Below, piece by piece: positions 33,616 through 44,646 of a stretch of 64,000 bases of DNA (the stretch's first letter is position 1; each line of letters opens with the position of its first letter). The stretch is from Reticulitermes speratus (lineage: Eukaryota; Arthropoda; Insecta; Blattodea; Rhinotermitidae). Location: positions 29,776,033-29,840,032 of the forward strand of contig JAJKFL010000014.1 in NCBI GenBank assembly GCA_021186555.1, read 5' to 3'. The position numbers and the translations under genes are program-made. The notes under the pieces were generated by a model, which was not told the origin of the DNA, searched no databases, and worked only from the letters and a program-made list of their open reading frames with translations.

Positions 33616-35280
33616 TAAATATATATATAATTTATATTTCTCTTTCTAGAGCCAACAACTTAGACGTAATTAGGAAAGAAAATTAGATGATGGTTTGAAG
33701 TTCTGAGAACATGCCAGTCTAGTTTGAAGGCACGTGTGTTCTATTCATCGACGGTTATTTGAATGCTTGCATGCTGAAATCCTTTTACTTATAATTTTAC
33801 ATAAATTACTCACAAGCTGGGCTTCTATCAAGACGATATATCTCATACGTCCCGTACAACATATTTATTATATTATTATTATTATTATTAATTTTTATTA
33901 TTATTAAATTAAAAATTTAGCTGCGTTAGCTGCTGCTTGTTACAATGATATGTATAACTTCGCAATCCACAGAGTCGCACGGAATATGACTAGCGTAATG
34001 TGTTATGAAAATTAGACTGTTTAGTGAAAATAACGCGGTGTAAAACTGTGCCAAAGCACGCCAAGACATATTCTCACACTCGAATAAAAAGTAACTGATT
34101 CATGTTTCCTCCGCTCTCAGAGAAAGTTCAACTTTTTAACGTACATAACTAATGCAGATTTGTCATGAAACTGACAGTCAAGGAGCATGTGCCTTCTCTG
34201 TCGTCACAGAAACACATTTTCATGAACGTCATGAGTAGTTGTGGAAGAAATAGGAGTAAGCTTTTAAAGCTTGAGAAACTGTAAGTGAAACATATTGTCG
34301 ACCGACAACAAACGCCCAAGACACAACATTCCCTATTTTGTATGTAAACTGTAAATAAAATTAGGTATAAATCTATGGACCACATTCATATGGTCGTAGA
34401 AATGAAGAAACGATTTAAAAAAATTTTATTCTTTTAAAAATATTGCACTCTGCAGATTAGTTCTCGACTAGACCCTGAAATCTCTCATAACTTCTTTAAG
34501 TTGTTCCACTTTTCTGTGTGAAACTTAAGCTCACTGGCCAGAGAGAGGTTAAGAGGAACTATGATAGAAGAACCGCCTCTCTTTCTTAACCTGTAATTTA
34601 AGTAAATAAACGTGGAAATTACCGCAACAGTGTTTGAATAATTTAGGCAGGTTTTATTTCCTTATCAGTGAAGTTTAATTACATTTTAAATTTGTAAGAA
34701 TCTAGTCAGTTCCCTGATCTGAATTTTAATGCTAGCACCTTCTGTTCACGCATTACGGGTAATTTATTAAACTATTTTCTTGTTCGTTGAAGTTATTTAT
34801 TTTTGACTACTTCGGACACAAAATTTAATAAAAACTAAATTTTCTTTGCTCTGCACTAGACATATATCATGACATTGAAACTAACACAATCATTTCAATT
34901 TTGAGCGTGGAAAAACAAACTATAAAGACATATTGGATCGAGGTCTGTCCATGAACTAAAAACGTATATCACTCCCGTGCATGACAGACGCGACCTGTAA
35001 ATTCAGATCAGTCAAATTAAAAGTCTTCAGCAAAGTCAGTCAATGCTGAATAGACAATTTATTAAAACCAGAATAGGTGGCAGAATCGAAGTCTTCATAG
35101 CTGTGATGCTGAAGATAAACTATTAGTGAACAGTTAACAACTGTTTACTACCTAACACCCCATAACAATTAATAATAGTTCAATGTCTGGGTACGTAGAA
35201 GACTTAATTAACAATGTAGCTGGCGGAATTCCATTTCTTACTTTCTGACTTAGATGTCTAGTAGAAGAAACAGAGCGCGA
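33616..35280. other. Stretch without supported gene before the 29-bp array
   Basis: An ATT repeat lies at 33866-33906. The 78-codon minus frame (34149-34385) has no motif. Confidence 0.45.
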
Positions 35281-35281
35281 G

Positions 35282-37820
35282 GCAACTGCCTCTACGTCTC
35301 ACATACCAATACAGCTGCCTCTACGTCTCACATACCAGTACAGCTGCCTCTACGTCTCACATACCAGTACAGCTGCCTCTACGTCTCACATACCAGTACA
35401 GCTGCCTCTACGTCTCACATACCAGTACAGCTGCCTCTACGTCTCACATACCAGTACAGCTGCCTCTACGTCTCACATACCAGTACAGCTGCCTCTACGT
35501 CTCACGTACCAGTACAGCTGCCTCTACGTCTCACATACCAGTACAGCTGCCTCTACGTCTCACATACCAGTACAGCTGCCTCTACGTCTCACGTACCAGT
35601 ACAGCTGCCTCTACGTCTCACATACCAGTACAACTGCCTCTACGTCTCACGTACCAGTACAGCTGCCTCTACGTCTCACATACCAGTACAACTGCCTCTA
35701 CGTCTCACGTACCAGTACAGCTGCCTCTACGTCTCACGTACCAGTACAGCTGCCTCTACGTCTCACGTACCAGTAGAGCTGCCTCTACGTCTCACATACC
35801 AGTACAGCTGCCTCTACGTCTCACGTACCAGTACAGCTGCCTCTACGTCTCACATACCAGTACAGCTGCCTCTACGTCTCACATACCAGTACAGCTGCCT
35901 CTACGTCTCACATACCAGTACAGCTGCCTCTACGTCTCACATACCAGTACAGCTGCCTCTACGTCTCACGTACCAGTAGAGCTGCCTCTACGTCTCACAT
36001 ACCAGTACAGCTGCCTCTACGTCTCACGTACCAGTACAGCTGCTCTACGTCTCACATACCAGTACAGCTGCCTCTACGTCTCACATACCAGTACAGCTGC
36101 CTCTACGTCTCACATACCAGTACAGCTGCCTCTACGTCTCACGTACCAGTACAGCTGCCTCTACGTCTCAAATACCAGTACAGCTGCCTCTACGTCTCAC
36201 GTACCAGTACAGCTGCCTCTACGTCTCACATACAGTACAGCTGCCTCTACGTCTCACATACCAGTACAGCTGCATCTACGTCTCACATACTAGTACAGCT
36301 GCCTCTACGTCTCACATACCAGTACAGCTGCCTCTACGTCTCACATACCAGTACAACTGCCTCTACGTCTCACATACCAGTACAGCTGCCTCTACGTCTC
36401 ACATACCAGTACAACTGCCTCTACGTCTCACATACCAGTACAGCTGCCTCTACGTCTCACATACCAGTACAGCTGCCTCTACGTCTCACATACCAGTACA
36501 GCTTCCTCTACGTCTCACGTACCAGTACAGCTGCCTCTACGTCTCACATACCAGTACAGCTGCCTCTACGTCTCACGTACCAGTACAGCTGCCTCTACGT
36601 CTCACATACCAGTACAGCTGCCTCTACGTCTCACGTACCAGTACAGCTGCCTCTACGTCTCACATACCAGTACAGCTGCCTCTACGTCTCACGTACCAGT
36701 ACAGCTGCCTCTACGTCTCACATACCAGTACAGCTGCCTCTACGTCTCACATACCAGTACAGCTGCCTCTACGTCTCACATACCAGTACAGCTGCCTCTA
36801 CGTCTCACGTACCAGTAGAGCTGCCTCTACGTCTCACATACCAGTACAGCTGCCTCTACGTCTCACGTACCAGTACAGCTGCCTCTACGTCTCACATACC
36901 AGTACAGCTGCCTCTACGTCTCACATACCAGTACAGCTGCCTCTACGTCTCACATACCAGTACAGCTGCCTCTACGTCTCACGTACCAGTACAGCTGCCC
37001 CTACGTCTCACGTACCAGTACAGCTGCCTCTACGTCTCACGTACCAGTACAGCTGCCTCTACGTCTCACATACCAGTACAGCTGCCTCTACGTCTCACAT
37101 ACCAGTACAGCTGCCTCTACGTCTCACATACCAGTACAGCTGCCTCTACGTCTCACGTACCAGTACAGCTGCCTCTACGTCTCACATACCAGTACAGCTG
37201 CCTCTACGTCTCACGTACCAGTACAGCTGCCTCTACGTCTCACATACCAGTACAGCTGCCTCTACGTCTCACATACCAGTACAGCTGCCTCTACGTCTCA
37301 CATACCAGTACAGCTGCCTCTACGTCTCACGTACCAGTACAGCTGCCTCTACGTCTCACATACCAGTACAGCTGCCTCTACGTCTCACATACCAGTACAG
37401 CTGCCTCACGTCTCACGTACCAGTACAGCTGCCTCTACGTCTCACATACCAGTACAGCTGCCTCTACGTCTCACATACCAGTACAGCTGCCTCTACGTCT
37501 CACATACCAGTACAGCTGCCTCTACGTCTCACATACCAGTACAGCTGCATCTACGTCTCACATACCAGTACAGCTGCCTCTACGTCTCACATACCAGTAC
37601 AGCTGCCTCTACGTCTCACATACCAGTACAACTGCCTCTACGTCTCACATACCAATACAGCTGCCTCTACGTCTCACATACCAGTACAACTGCCTCTACG
37701 TCTCACATACCAGTACAGCTGCCTCTACGTCTCACATACCAGTACAACTGCCTCTACGTCTCACATACCAGTAGAGCTGCCTCTACGTCTCACATACCAG
37801 TACAGCTGCCTCTACGTCTA
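35282..37820. repeat. 29-bp minisatellite array, about 87 copies
   Basis: The unit ACAGCTGCCTCTACGTCTCA plus CATACCAGT repeats with nearly constant length over 2.5 kb. The chief variant is CACATACC versus CACGTACC, a CpG/CpA switch. Rarer ones are ACAACTGCC and TAGAGCTGCC. A few units have 1-2-bp deletions (near 36042, 36232, 37407). Each unit carries one PvuII site (CAGCTG) and one BsmBI site (CGTCTC). The 241-codon plus frame at its start is a by-product: 29 codons cycle through three stop-free frames. The left edge is sharp. Confidence 0.97.
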
Positions 37821-37955
37821 AAATGTAGTACAGCTACCTCTAGGCCTATTTATGTAGCACATCTGCCTCTAGGTCTCACTATAAATTACAGCTGCCTCTA
37901 CGTCTGATTATGCACCATATCGACCTCTACGTCTCACCATGCTGTACACTACCCT
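37821..37955. repeat. Decayed edge of the 29-bp array
   Basis: Four to five irregular units (CTACCTCTAGGCC, CTGCCTCTAGGTCTCAC, CGACCTCTACGTCTCACC), each with inserted sequence, trail off on the right side only. Confidence 0.8.
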
Positions 37956-39070
37956 TAAAATACGCACAAAATAATATGCCTAAAACTTAAGAGTTATAAA
38001 CTATCAGTCTAGTTTAATATTTTATCATATTTCTTTAGTGGTCGCTTTTTGTTCGACTTTATTTTTATTTAGGAGCTTTTATAAAAGATACTGAAAGCAC
38101 TATTTTTTTACTAGACACGTGTAAACAAAATGGAAATAATAACTTGAATTTAGTTTCCCCTCTATACCTTCGCCTCGAGGAAGTTCCAAAAGTGAATATT
38201 TTTCAGTATTTAGCAATAGAAATTTTAATATGTATCTATGTTTGAATCCAGGTTCGTTGGAGTTTGTTGTCTTTGTTCGTGGTATTAAAGAGAAAGTCAT
38301 TTAGAAATTACGTCAAGAGATAAAAGGGCTTGAAAATTATGACAAGTTTTAGGTTGAATAACTTATGCAAAATGAAGAACTGTTTGGAAACTCTGCAGTT
38401 TAACGGGACAAGAATTTGAATTAATCCGTGACCGTCATCACCCTTTGTCTGATACTCAAATTATGAGAAGTATTTACATTGATTAACGATTAAAATTTAG
38501 TTGTCTTATATCTGGAATTGTTGTCACGTTGAGCCTGAAGAACTTAAGTGAATTTCCGGGACTACCCACAGCTGTGTGAAGTGGCTGTGGCTCTAACGAA
38601 GCTGACTGTGCAAATGTTGAGCTGTCCGCTCTTTTGTGATTCCATGTTCAAGTAATACAGGCATAAGAAACGGCTGATTTCTTTTTCGTTATGTTGAAGC
38701 TGGAACTGTAGCAAACATTATATGGTATCCTCTTTTGTTACAAAAATTTAATTTTGAATTTCTCTAAGAGACATGTTACATATCTTCATCGCTAAATATT
38801 AAGTATAAGGAAGTGAATGTATAAAATACTAAGCCAAGAAAACTTTTTATAATCTAATAGGTCGAGAAAGTAAATGGCAGTGCTTCTCTGAGTGATTTTA
38901 CTCTCGAATATTACTTAAATCTGAAACATTTAAAGAATAACTGAATGTTTTATAGAGAAAGTTCCAATGACAAGGACAAACAGCACCAGTTTTAAATGTT
39001 TCATCGAATTTCTGACACTTTATCTAATTATTCTCAGGTAAAGAAACGATGCAAAGTCAAGGCGCAATCG
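37956..39070. other. A+T-rich stretch without supported gene
   Basis: Frequent stops in all frames; nothing recognised. Confidence 0.45.
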
Positions 39071-39074
39071 CAAA

Positions 39075-39228
39075 GTTAAGAGCACATGGATAGACTCCTG
39101 TGGTGGCGGGTTCGAATTCCACTCAGGGCAAGGATGTTTCTAAAGTAATGAGTATTTACATGCCGTCTTTTCCTACTCATTGCCATAATCATTCGCCCCA
39201 TCAAGTGGGTCGTAATGTAGCTCCTCAT
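39075..39228 (+). mobile_element. Possible SINE with tRNA-like B box
   Basis: GGCGGGTTCGAATTCCACTC (B-box GGTTCGAATTCC) is followed by a body ending GGTCGTAATGTAGCTCC. A family A SINE is inserted immediately downstream. Confidence 0.4.
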
Positions 39229-39516
39229 TAAGACATCTATTTTTTTTCTATGGCTCGACAGCCCCTAGGGGGCCTAGGCCTCCTCGTTTTTCGAAGTTTC
39301 ACGATCACACACTTTAGACACACCACACTCGGTAGGACTCCTCTGGACGAGGGACCAGCTCGTCGCAGAGACCTCTACCCGACAACACACAACACTCACA
39401 AGAGACAGACATCCATGATCCCGGCGGAATTCGAACCCATAATCCCAGCAAGCGAGCGGCCGTAGACCCACGCCTTAGACCGCGCGGCCACTGGGATCGG
39501 CCATTAAGACATCTAT
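39226..39516 (-). mobile_element. SINE family A, full length, with 15-bp TSD
   Basis: The element at 39241-39501 lies between perfect 15-bp direct repeats, cattaagacatctat, at 39226-39240 and 39502-39516. On minus it starts GCCGATCCCAGTGGCCGCGC, carries A- and B-box-like motifs in a tRNA-derived head (about 70 bp), then the family body, and ends in an A-rich tail (TTTTTTTT on plus at 39241-39248). The intact TSD marks a relatively young insertion by a LINE-type machinery. This copy defines the exact ends of the family. Confidence 0.92.
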
Positions 39517-41005
39517 GGGTTGACAAAATTGAGGATTCATGAAAAACTGAATGAACGTTGCGATGACAGAAAATATGAGGAGTTTTCCAAGTGTAACTTT
39601 ATCCTGCAGTAACATTACACACTTGGGCGTAAGGAGAAATAGTGTACGAGTACGTCTTTTAAGAGATTCAGCCATGGAAGGCATAAATGCGCGAAGGATC
39701 ACTAGAAATTGAGGGCACTAGAGGATTCATCTTCTTGCCTTACACCATACTCATGAAAGGGCACTCTCTGTATAATATCAACGTCATAAAATTGTCTCCT
39801 AATTCAGCTCAGGAACTTCAAAATAGCTATATTTGTATGTTGTCATGTCTTACGTTTGATATTACATGACGGATATTGATTATATATTGTATTTGGGAGG
39901 CAGCCTAAAATATTTCGGGAGGATTGAATTTTGGCGAGTTTAAGTAGATTAAACGCCTCTTTTGCACAATGCCAAAATATAAATAATTTTATCAAATTTC
40001 TAAATTAAAAACCAAGACAAATTTCTCATATACAAAGTATTGCTACATTACAAAATACTACGTATATCTCATTAAAATGTGCAATATCTTCATATGAAAT
40101 TTGGTGCACTGCAGTATCTGCAATAATTAAACCTGAAGGTCGGTGATGGATAGCCTGACAGTACAGCAAGCATCACTTTTCGTTTGTTTCTTTTCTTAGT
40201 TATGTCGCTAATGTAAAACGGGTTGCCGTTTGAAATGCTTGCAAAGACGTAATTTAACAACCCACTGAATTCATCTGCATAGGCACAAATGGCGTAATGT
40301 CGTGAAAAAGGTAATAAAAGTTCAGGTTTCATAAAATGCAGAACATTTTTTGTCTAGTTGAGAAGTATGAGCTTCTCAAGAAGCACTCTGCTTCACGGAA
40401 TTTGTTAAGTCAGCAAAACAGGATGAGGCTATAGGACACTTTTGCACTCTCAAGCAACGTCGTTTCTTTCAAAAGCCGCAACGGGACACACTTGACAGCT
40501 TCTTAAGCGTTTTCAACCAACTTCTCGTTAAAGCAATGAAGCTAATCGATTTAGCAAATAGAAACTTTTGAGAAGAAGGTGCAAAGGGAGCGAGAGTGAG
40601 AGAAACAGGAAACGTAATGAAATGAAAAGGGGAGAGGGAAATATGGAGGAAATGGATTAGGAAGTTGACGTTTTTCCTCTCTTGTGAAGTGTCAGATACA
40701 CTTGGCTAGTGGACATGTGTTTCTTTTCAAAAGACAGTATTCACGTCAGCTTATTTAAAAAACTTCTTCTTTGCTTCTCTTATGATGCACTTACATGGCA
40801 ACGCCTTCTAATTCATGCTATTTGTACATACAAGAAGAATTAGACGTAGGAAAAAAACTTGTTTCGAAAGAAAGAAACGTCTAATTTTGTAAGTTGTTTA
40901 TTTTAAATATAAATAAAACATTGATTTGAGGTGAGGAAATGTTGATGAAAATGAGATGTGGGAGGAGGTAACGTGTCTAGAAGAACGTGCTGTAGCTGGG
41001 ACCCG
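39517..41005. other. Stretch without supported gene
   Basis: Short frames only. The purine-rich block at 40560-40660 has no further structure. Confidence 0.45.
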
Positions 41006-41009
41006 ACGA

Positions 41010-41225
41010 GATACTGCCATAATGAGGCACGCCTCCTGCAACAAACAGTTCCATTGTTTACGTCACAATATTCTAATCCTAATAGTAAATACTGTCATAA
41101 TGTAGCATGCTTCCTGCAAAAAAAAAATTACATTGTTTAGGGCAAAATATTGTCATTCTGGAAGGAGACACCGCCATAATGTGGTACTCCTCTGCAAGAA
41201 ACAGTTCCATTTTTGACACCATAAA
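41010..41225. repeat. Diverged tandem repeat of about 78 bp, block 1
   Basis: ATACTGCCATAATG (41012), ATACTGTCATAATG (41089) and ACACCGCCATAATG (41168) mark three units, each followed by CTGCAA..ACAGTTCCATTGTTTA-like sequence. Confidence 0.7.
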
Positions 41226-41634
41226 ATTATCATCTGTCGCCGTACGTTTTGGTATCTCTAGTACCCTCAACGACGAGGAAACTACTTTCGATTGGGGTTC
41301 ACCTTTATTAGTTATATCAGTACATATCTCAGAGTCGACTACAACATCGATCTGCAGAATTCTTTTCTAAAAACCCGGCTGTTGCCGGACGCCGGGTCCT
41401 TTCTTCCTTTTATTTTTTGTTACTCCCCCCCCCCCCCTTGTCTCCAACCTCACTTCCTCTTCTTATTGTCCTCTGTCCCTCCCTCCACCCATATCGTAGA
41501 GCGAAACTAGAAGGTCAGAGGGTCCTTCCTCAGGCTGAGGTTGGACACACACATACACACATGTTTCCCTTTCCAAACGCAGAGGGGTGGGGATCCTCGA
41601 CTGGTCTCGAACTCAATGTTCGGCTACACATCCT
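41226..41634. other. Sequence separating the two 78-bp repeat blocks
   Basis: It contains a 13-base C run (41425-41437), a G+C-rich patch AACCCGGCTGTTGCCGGACG, and CA-rich simple sequence near 41547-41562. It is probably an insertion, but I find no TSD. Confidence 0.4.
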
Positions 41635-41870
41635 CATAGGAGATGCTCCTGTAACTTATCATGCCTCCTTTAACGCAGAAGTCTCATTATTTATGTCATA
41701 ATATTACCATCCTCACAGAACATACGACATAATGTGGCACTCCTGCTGCAACAAATAAGTTCCTCTGTTGCACCATAAGACTGACATCTTCATGAGAGAT
41801 ATTGCTGTAACATTACATGCCTCCTGCAACAATTTCACTGTTTACGTCGTAATATTGGTTTACTCCCCCG
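41635..41870. repeat. Diverged tandem repeat of about 78 bp, block 2
   Basis: Units recur at about 41641, 41718 and 41799 with CATAATGTGGCACTCCTGCT, GCAACAA and TTTATGTCATAATATTACC, matching block 1. Confidence 0.7.
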
Positions 41871-41974
41871 CAACACAGTCGATGTAGTGACTAGGCTACA
41901 GGCAGGACGACTAACGAATCTGATCAGGACGTCTAGCAGAGCTTAAAGGTTTGTTCTATTCTCCAAAGCGCCCA

Positions 41975-42130
41975 CACCGAACTTGGACCCAACCAGTGGG
42001 TATCGGATACGTTTTTCCCTGGGGTAAAGTGGCCGGTACGTGAAGCTAAACACTCACCAGCTACTATCGAGGTTAAGAATGCGTGGAGATATGCGTGGAG
42101 ATGTGCCTTCTCTCCCTTGTAGGCCTCCAT
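41975..42130 (+). mobile_element. SINE family B, 5'-truncated and decayed
   Basis: GTGGGTATCGGATACG, TGGGGTAAAGTGGCCGGTAC and CTACTATCGAGGTTAAGAAT follow the family order. The end at TGTAGGCCTCCATG resembles the 3' end of the copy at 17.8 kb. Confidence 0.6.
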
Positions 42131-42804
42131 GTTGTGTTGTTTAATTAAGCAGTGCGATAACTTAAATCAATATATATAATATACCACATTAGTGTGGTCT
42201 GATTCATGATTGACAAGCAAAAGTACTCGATTTGCCCAGTGTATGTTTGACTTCATTGTCAATATTGCATAAAATTTATATGGTACCGTAGCTAAAAATT
42301 AAGGAATATGATTCAGTTTAAGAAATTAACTTGATTAAAAAATAAAAGATTCGAATGAAGCTTCGAATCCTACTCAGACACTACACCACAATATTTGTAC
42401 ATTGTATTACAGCAGGTGCTATACCGTCTATACTGACAATAGTAACAGTGTTGTCTAGTATGAAGCAGCAACAGAAAGATCAGACCAGTGAAAATTATTC
42501 ACACCATGGATAACTACAATGCTCGAAGCTGACATGCCAAGTCGCTGGCATGGCTGTGTCTTTCTGATCATTCTTTCTCTCACGCAAGTTACATAATACA
42601 GAAGGTCCGTAAATAGGGTTTTCGGATTTTCATATTTCACTACTAAGAGCTCGTTTAAGATACTGTTTCGAAATACAAACCCTATGAAAGAGCAAGTCAT
42701 AAAGTTTTAATTTAACGCGAGATTTGAGCTAGCTGTGCATTCTTCAGGACGGTGAAGCAGCGTCAGGGCCGTAAAAGGCCTCCTGCATATTAGTTTTCAT
42801 TAAA
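42131..42804. other. Stretch without supported gene
   Basis: An 81-codon minus frame (42455-42700) has no motif. The rest is A+T-rich. Confidence 0.4.
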
Positions 42805-43477
42805 ACAAAATCTGTTGTCACAGTGCAGCGACATTTTCGACAAAAGTACGGCAAGATTCCCAAAAGGAAACCATCAATTCGTGCTTGGTAGAACATTTTT
42901 AACAATGGCTGTGTGTGTAAAGGCCCAAGTACCGGTAGAGCCTAGCCTCTCTGAGTGCAGTTTTCAAACCATTCGACAATCGTTCATGAGTATTCCGCGA
43001 ATATCTGTGCAGCGTGCCACTAAAGAACGTAACCTAGCGAAAACAACTCTCTGGCAAATTCTTCGGAAGCGCCTCCATCTTCTTGTATATTGATTACAGA
43101 TTCTGCGGGAACTGAAACCCACGGACAAAGTGAAGCGGCATGACTCAAACGTGGATGATGATGATGATGGTGATAATGACGATGATGACACAATGGTGAC
43201 AGAGTTGGTCTTCAATGAAGAGGGGGCATTCCATGTGTCGGGACAAGTGAATCGACACAATCAACGGATCATGGGCAGTGAAAATCCTTGTGAGTCATTT
43301 GATCATGAACGGACAATCCGAAGGTTAATGTCTCCTACGCTGCCGACGAAACTACACGAGCTCCAGACACGGATCAGACAGTCCCGTGCAAAAATTCTCC
43401 GTAACGTGTGGAAGGACTTTGAATATCGGTTTGACCTTGCTTCAGCCACTCATGGCACCCACATTGAGTTTTGTTAA
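42805..43477 (+). pseudogene. mariner/IS630-type transposase remnant with internal deletion
   Basis: Three pieces keep the order of a DDE_3-type transposase. The N-terminal part has VVTVQRHFRQKYGK (42814 on), then a frameshift near 42890. A second helix-turn-helix part has TIRQSFMSIPRISVQ and KTTLWQILRKRLH. After an in-frame TGA at 43091-43093 (expected R, so CGA to TGA), the same frame continues LKPTDKVKRHDSN, an expanded D-rich run, FNEEGAFHVSGQVNRHNQRI and GSENP. The first catalytic aspartate (normally in FSDEATFH) is N. The central part with the other catalytic acids is deleted: the frame jumps to LPTKLHELQTRIRQ..WKDFEYRFDLA, the known C-terminal end. It is non-functional. Full proteins are about 340 residues; here about 215 codons remain. 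Confidence 0.82.
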
Positions 43478-43599
43478 TGACTAACTACTGCTCATATAAC
43501 TTTCTTGATTGGTCTTTCACTTGGTGTTTGTTTAAAAGTGCAACTTAAAGTAGATTTGAATAATAAAATACCAACATCGAAAAAAATCCCGTATATTCA

Positions 43600-43642
43600 C
43601 GGTCTATATATATATATATTATATATATATATATGCATACAC
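43600..43642. repeat. TA microsatellite
   Basis: TATATATATATATA, ATT, then a further TA run. Confidence 0.85.
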
Positions 43643-43660
43643 ATATAAATCCTGCAGGAA

Positions 43661-43941
43661 TCAGGTTTTAGCCGATCCCAGTGGCCGCGCGGTCTAAGGC
43701 ATGGGTCTGCGGCCGTTCGCTTGCTGGGATTGCGGTTTCGAAACCTGCCGGGGGCATGGATGTCTGTCTCTTGTGAGTGTTGTGTGTTGTCAGGTAGAGG
43801 CCTCTGCGATGGCCCGATCCCTCTTCCAGAGGAGTCCTACCGACTGTGGTGTGTCTGAGGGTGATTTCGAAACCTCAAGAACGAGGAGGCCCTGGTCCAC
43901 TAGGGCTGTTATGCCATGAAAAAAATAGGTTTCAGGTTATA
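43661..43941 (+). mobile_element. SINE family A copy in plus orientation with probable TSD
   Basis: GCCGATCCCAGTGGCCGCGC starts at 43671. The B box is decayed (GGTTTCGAAACC), the body is standard, and the tail is ATGAAAAAAATAGG. The direct repeats tcaggtttta (43661-43670) and tcaggttata (43932-43941) match at 9 of 10. It is the only plus-strand family A copy here. Confidence 0.82.
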
Positions 43942-44450
43942 GTCTTTTGGTTTATGTTCCACTGTGTAGTCTCGAAGGTGAGCACCAGTCAGAATGCCCT
44001 GAAGAGGGAGGTTATAATTTCCTACAAAAGGCTGGTGTCTCTGTACTATACAGCACAGCATCACAACCCAGAAAGCAAGCAGTCTTCATAGATACAGTCG
44101 ATCAATATGTAAAGAGTGGGATGGGTCAATTTATTATTTGTCTGAAATTATTAGAGCAATCGACAAATTGTAAAAGAAACTGTAGTACACTTTACAGAGT
44201 AATATAATAATACTTCCCGAATTTTAACTCTGAAATTTATAAATTTTTCTTTTCCTTTCTTATTCCCTATAATAAAAAATCTTTTTGTTGTTAAAACTAA
44301 TTATAACGCCTCTTTGTTATTCCTAACTGGAAAGAATCTGATAAACTTGCTTCATCTGTCGCGCTCTGAGTGAACTAGCGCTGGAAACAAAACTGGAATA
44401 TATAGCAAAACGTTCTGTTTTAAGCGCCAGATGCAAATGGGTTGTCAGCT
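43942..44450. other. Spacer without supported gene
   Basis: Short plus frames of about 80 codons overlap the SINE end and lack motifs. Confidence 0.4.
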
Positions 44451-44454
44451 TTAC

Positions 44455-44646
44455 GCCCCAGTCGCTTTAAACCCGAAGACAGCACCCCAGGTACCCATCA
44501 GCTAGGAGGTCAGGTGTGCCCCAGAGCCGGTCTGGACAATTGGACAAAACAATCTCGTGACTGTGCCGAAAATCGAATGACGATTCCTCGGTTTTACCGC
44601 CCGTAGCCCGATCACTATCCCAACTGAGCTATCACGGCTCCATGGG
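44455..44646 (-). mobile_element. SINE family B with tRNA-like head
   Basis: On minus it begins GGAGCCGTGATAGCTCAGTT (A-box), GGGATAGTGATCGGG, then a B-box-like TCATTCGATTTTCGG, and continues into the family body (on plus, CCAGGTACCCATCAGCTAGG and GAGCCGGTCTGGAC). It has the clearest family B head in the window. Confidence 0.7.

Noticed and set aside
35254-35979. 241-codon open frame across the 29-bp array
   Set aside because: The unit lacks stops in all three plus frames, so a long frame is automatic; unit indels later in the array break any frame and no non-repeat coding flank exists.
43671-43750. tRNA gene at the start of the plus-strand SINE
   Set aside because: The sequence continues into the shared SINE body and A-rich tail, and the flanking near-perfect 10-bp repeats fit a SINE insertion.
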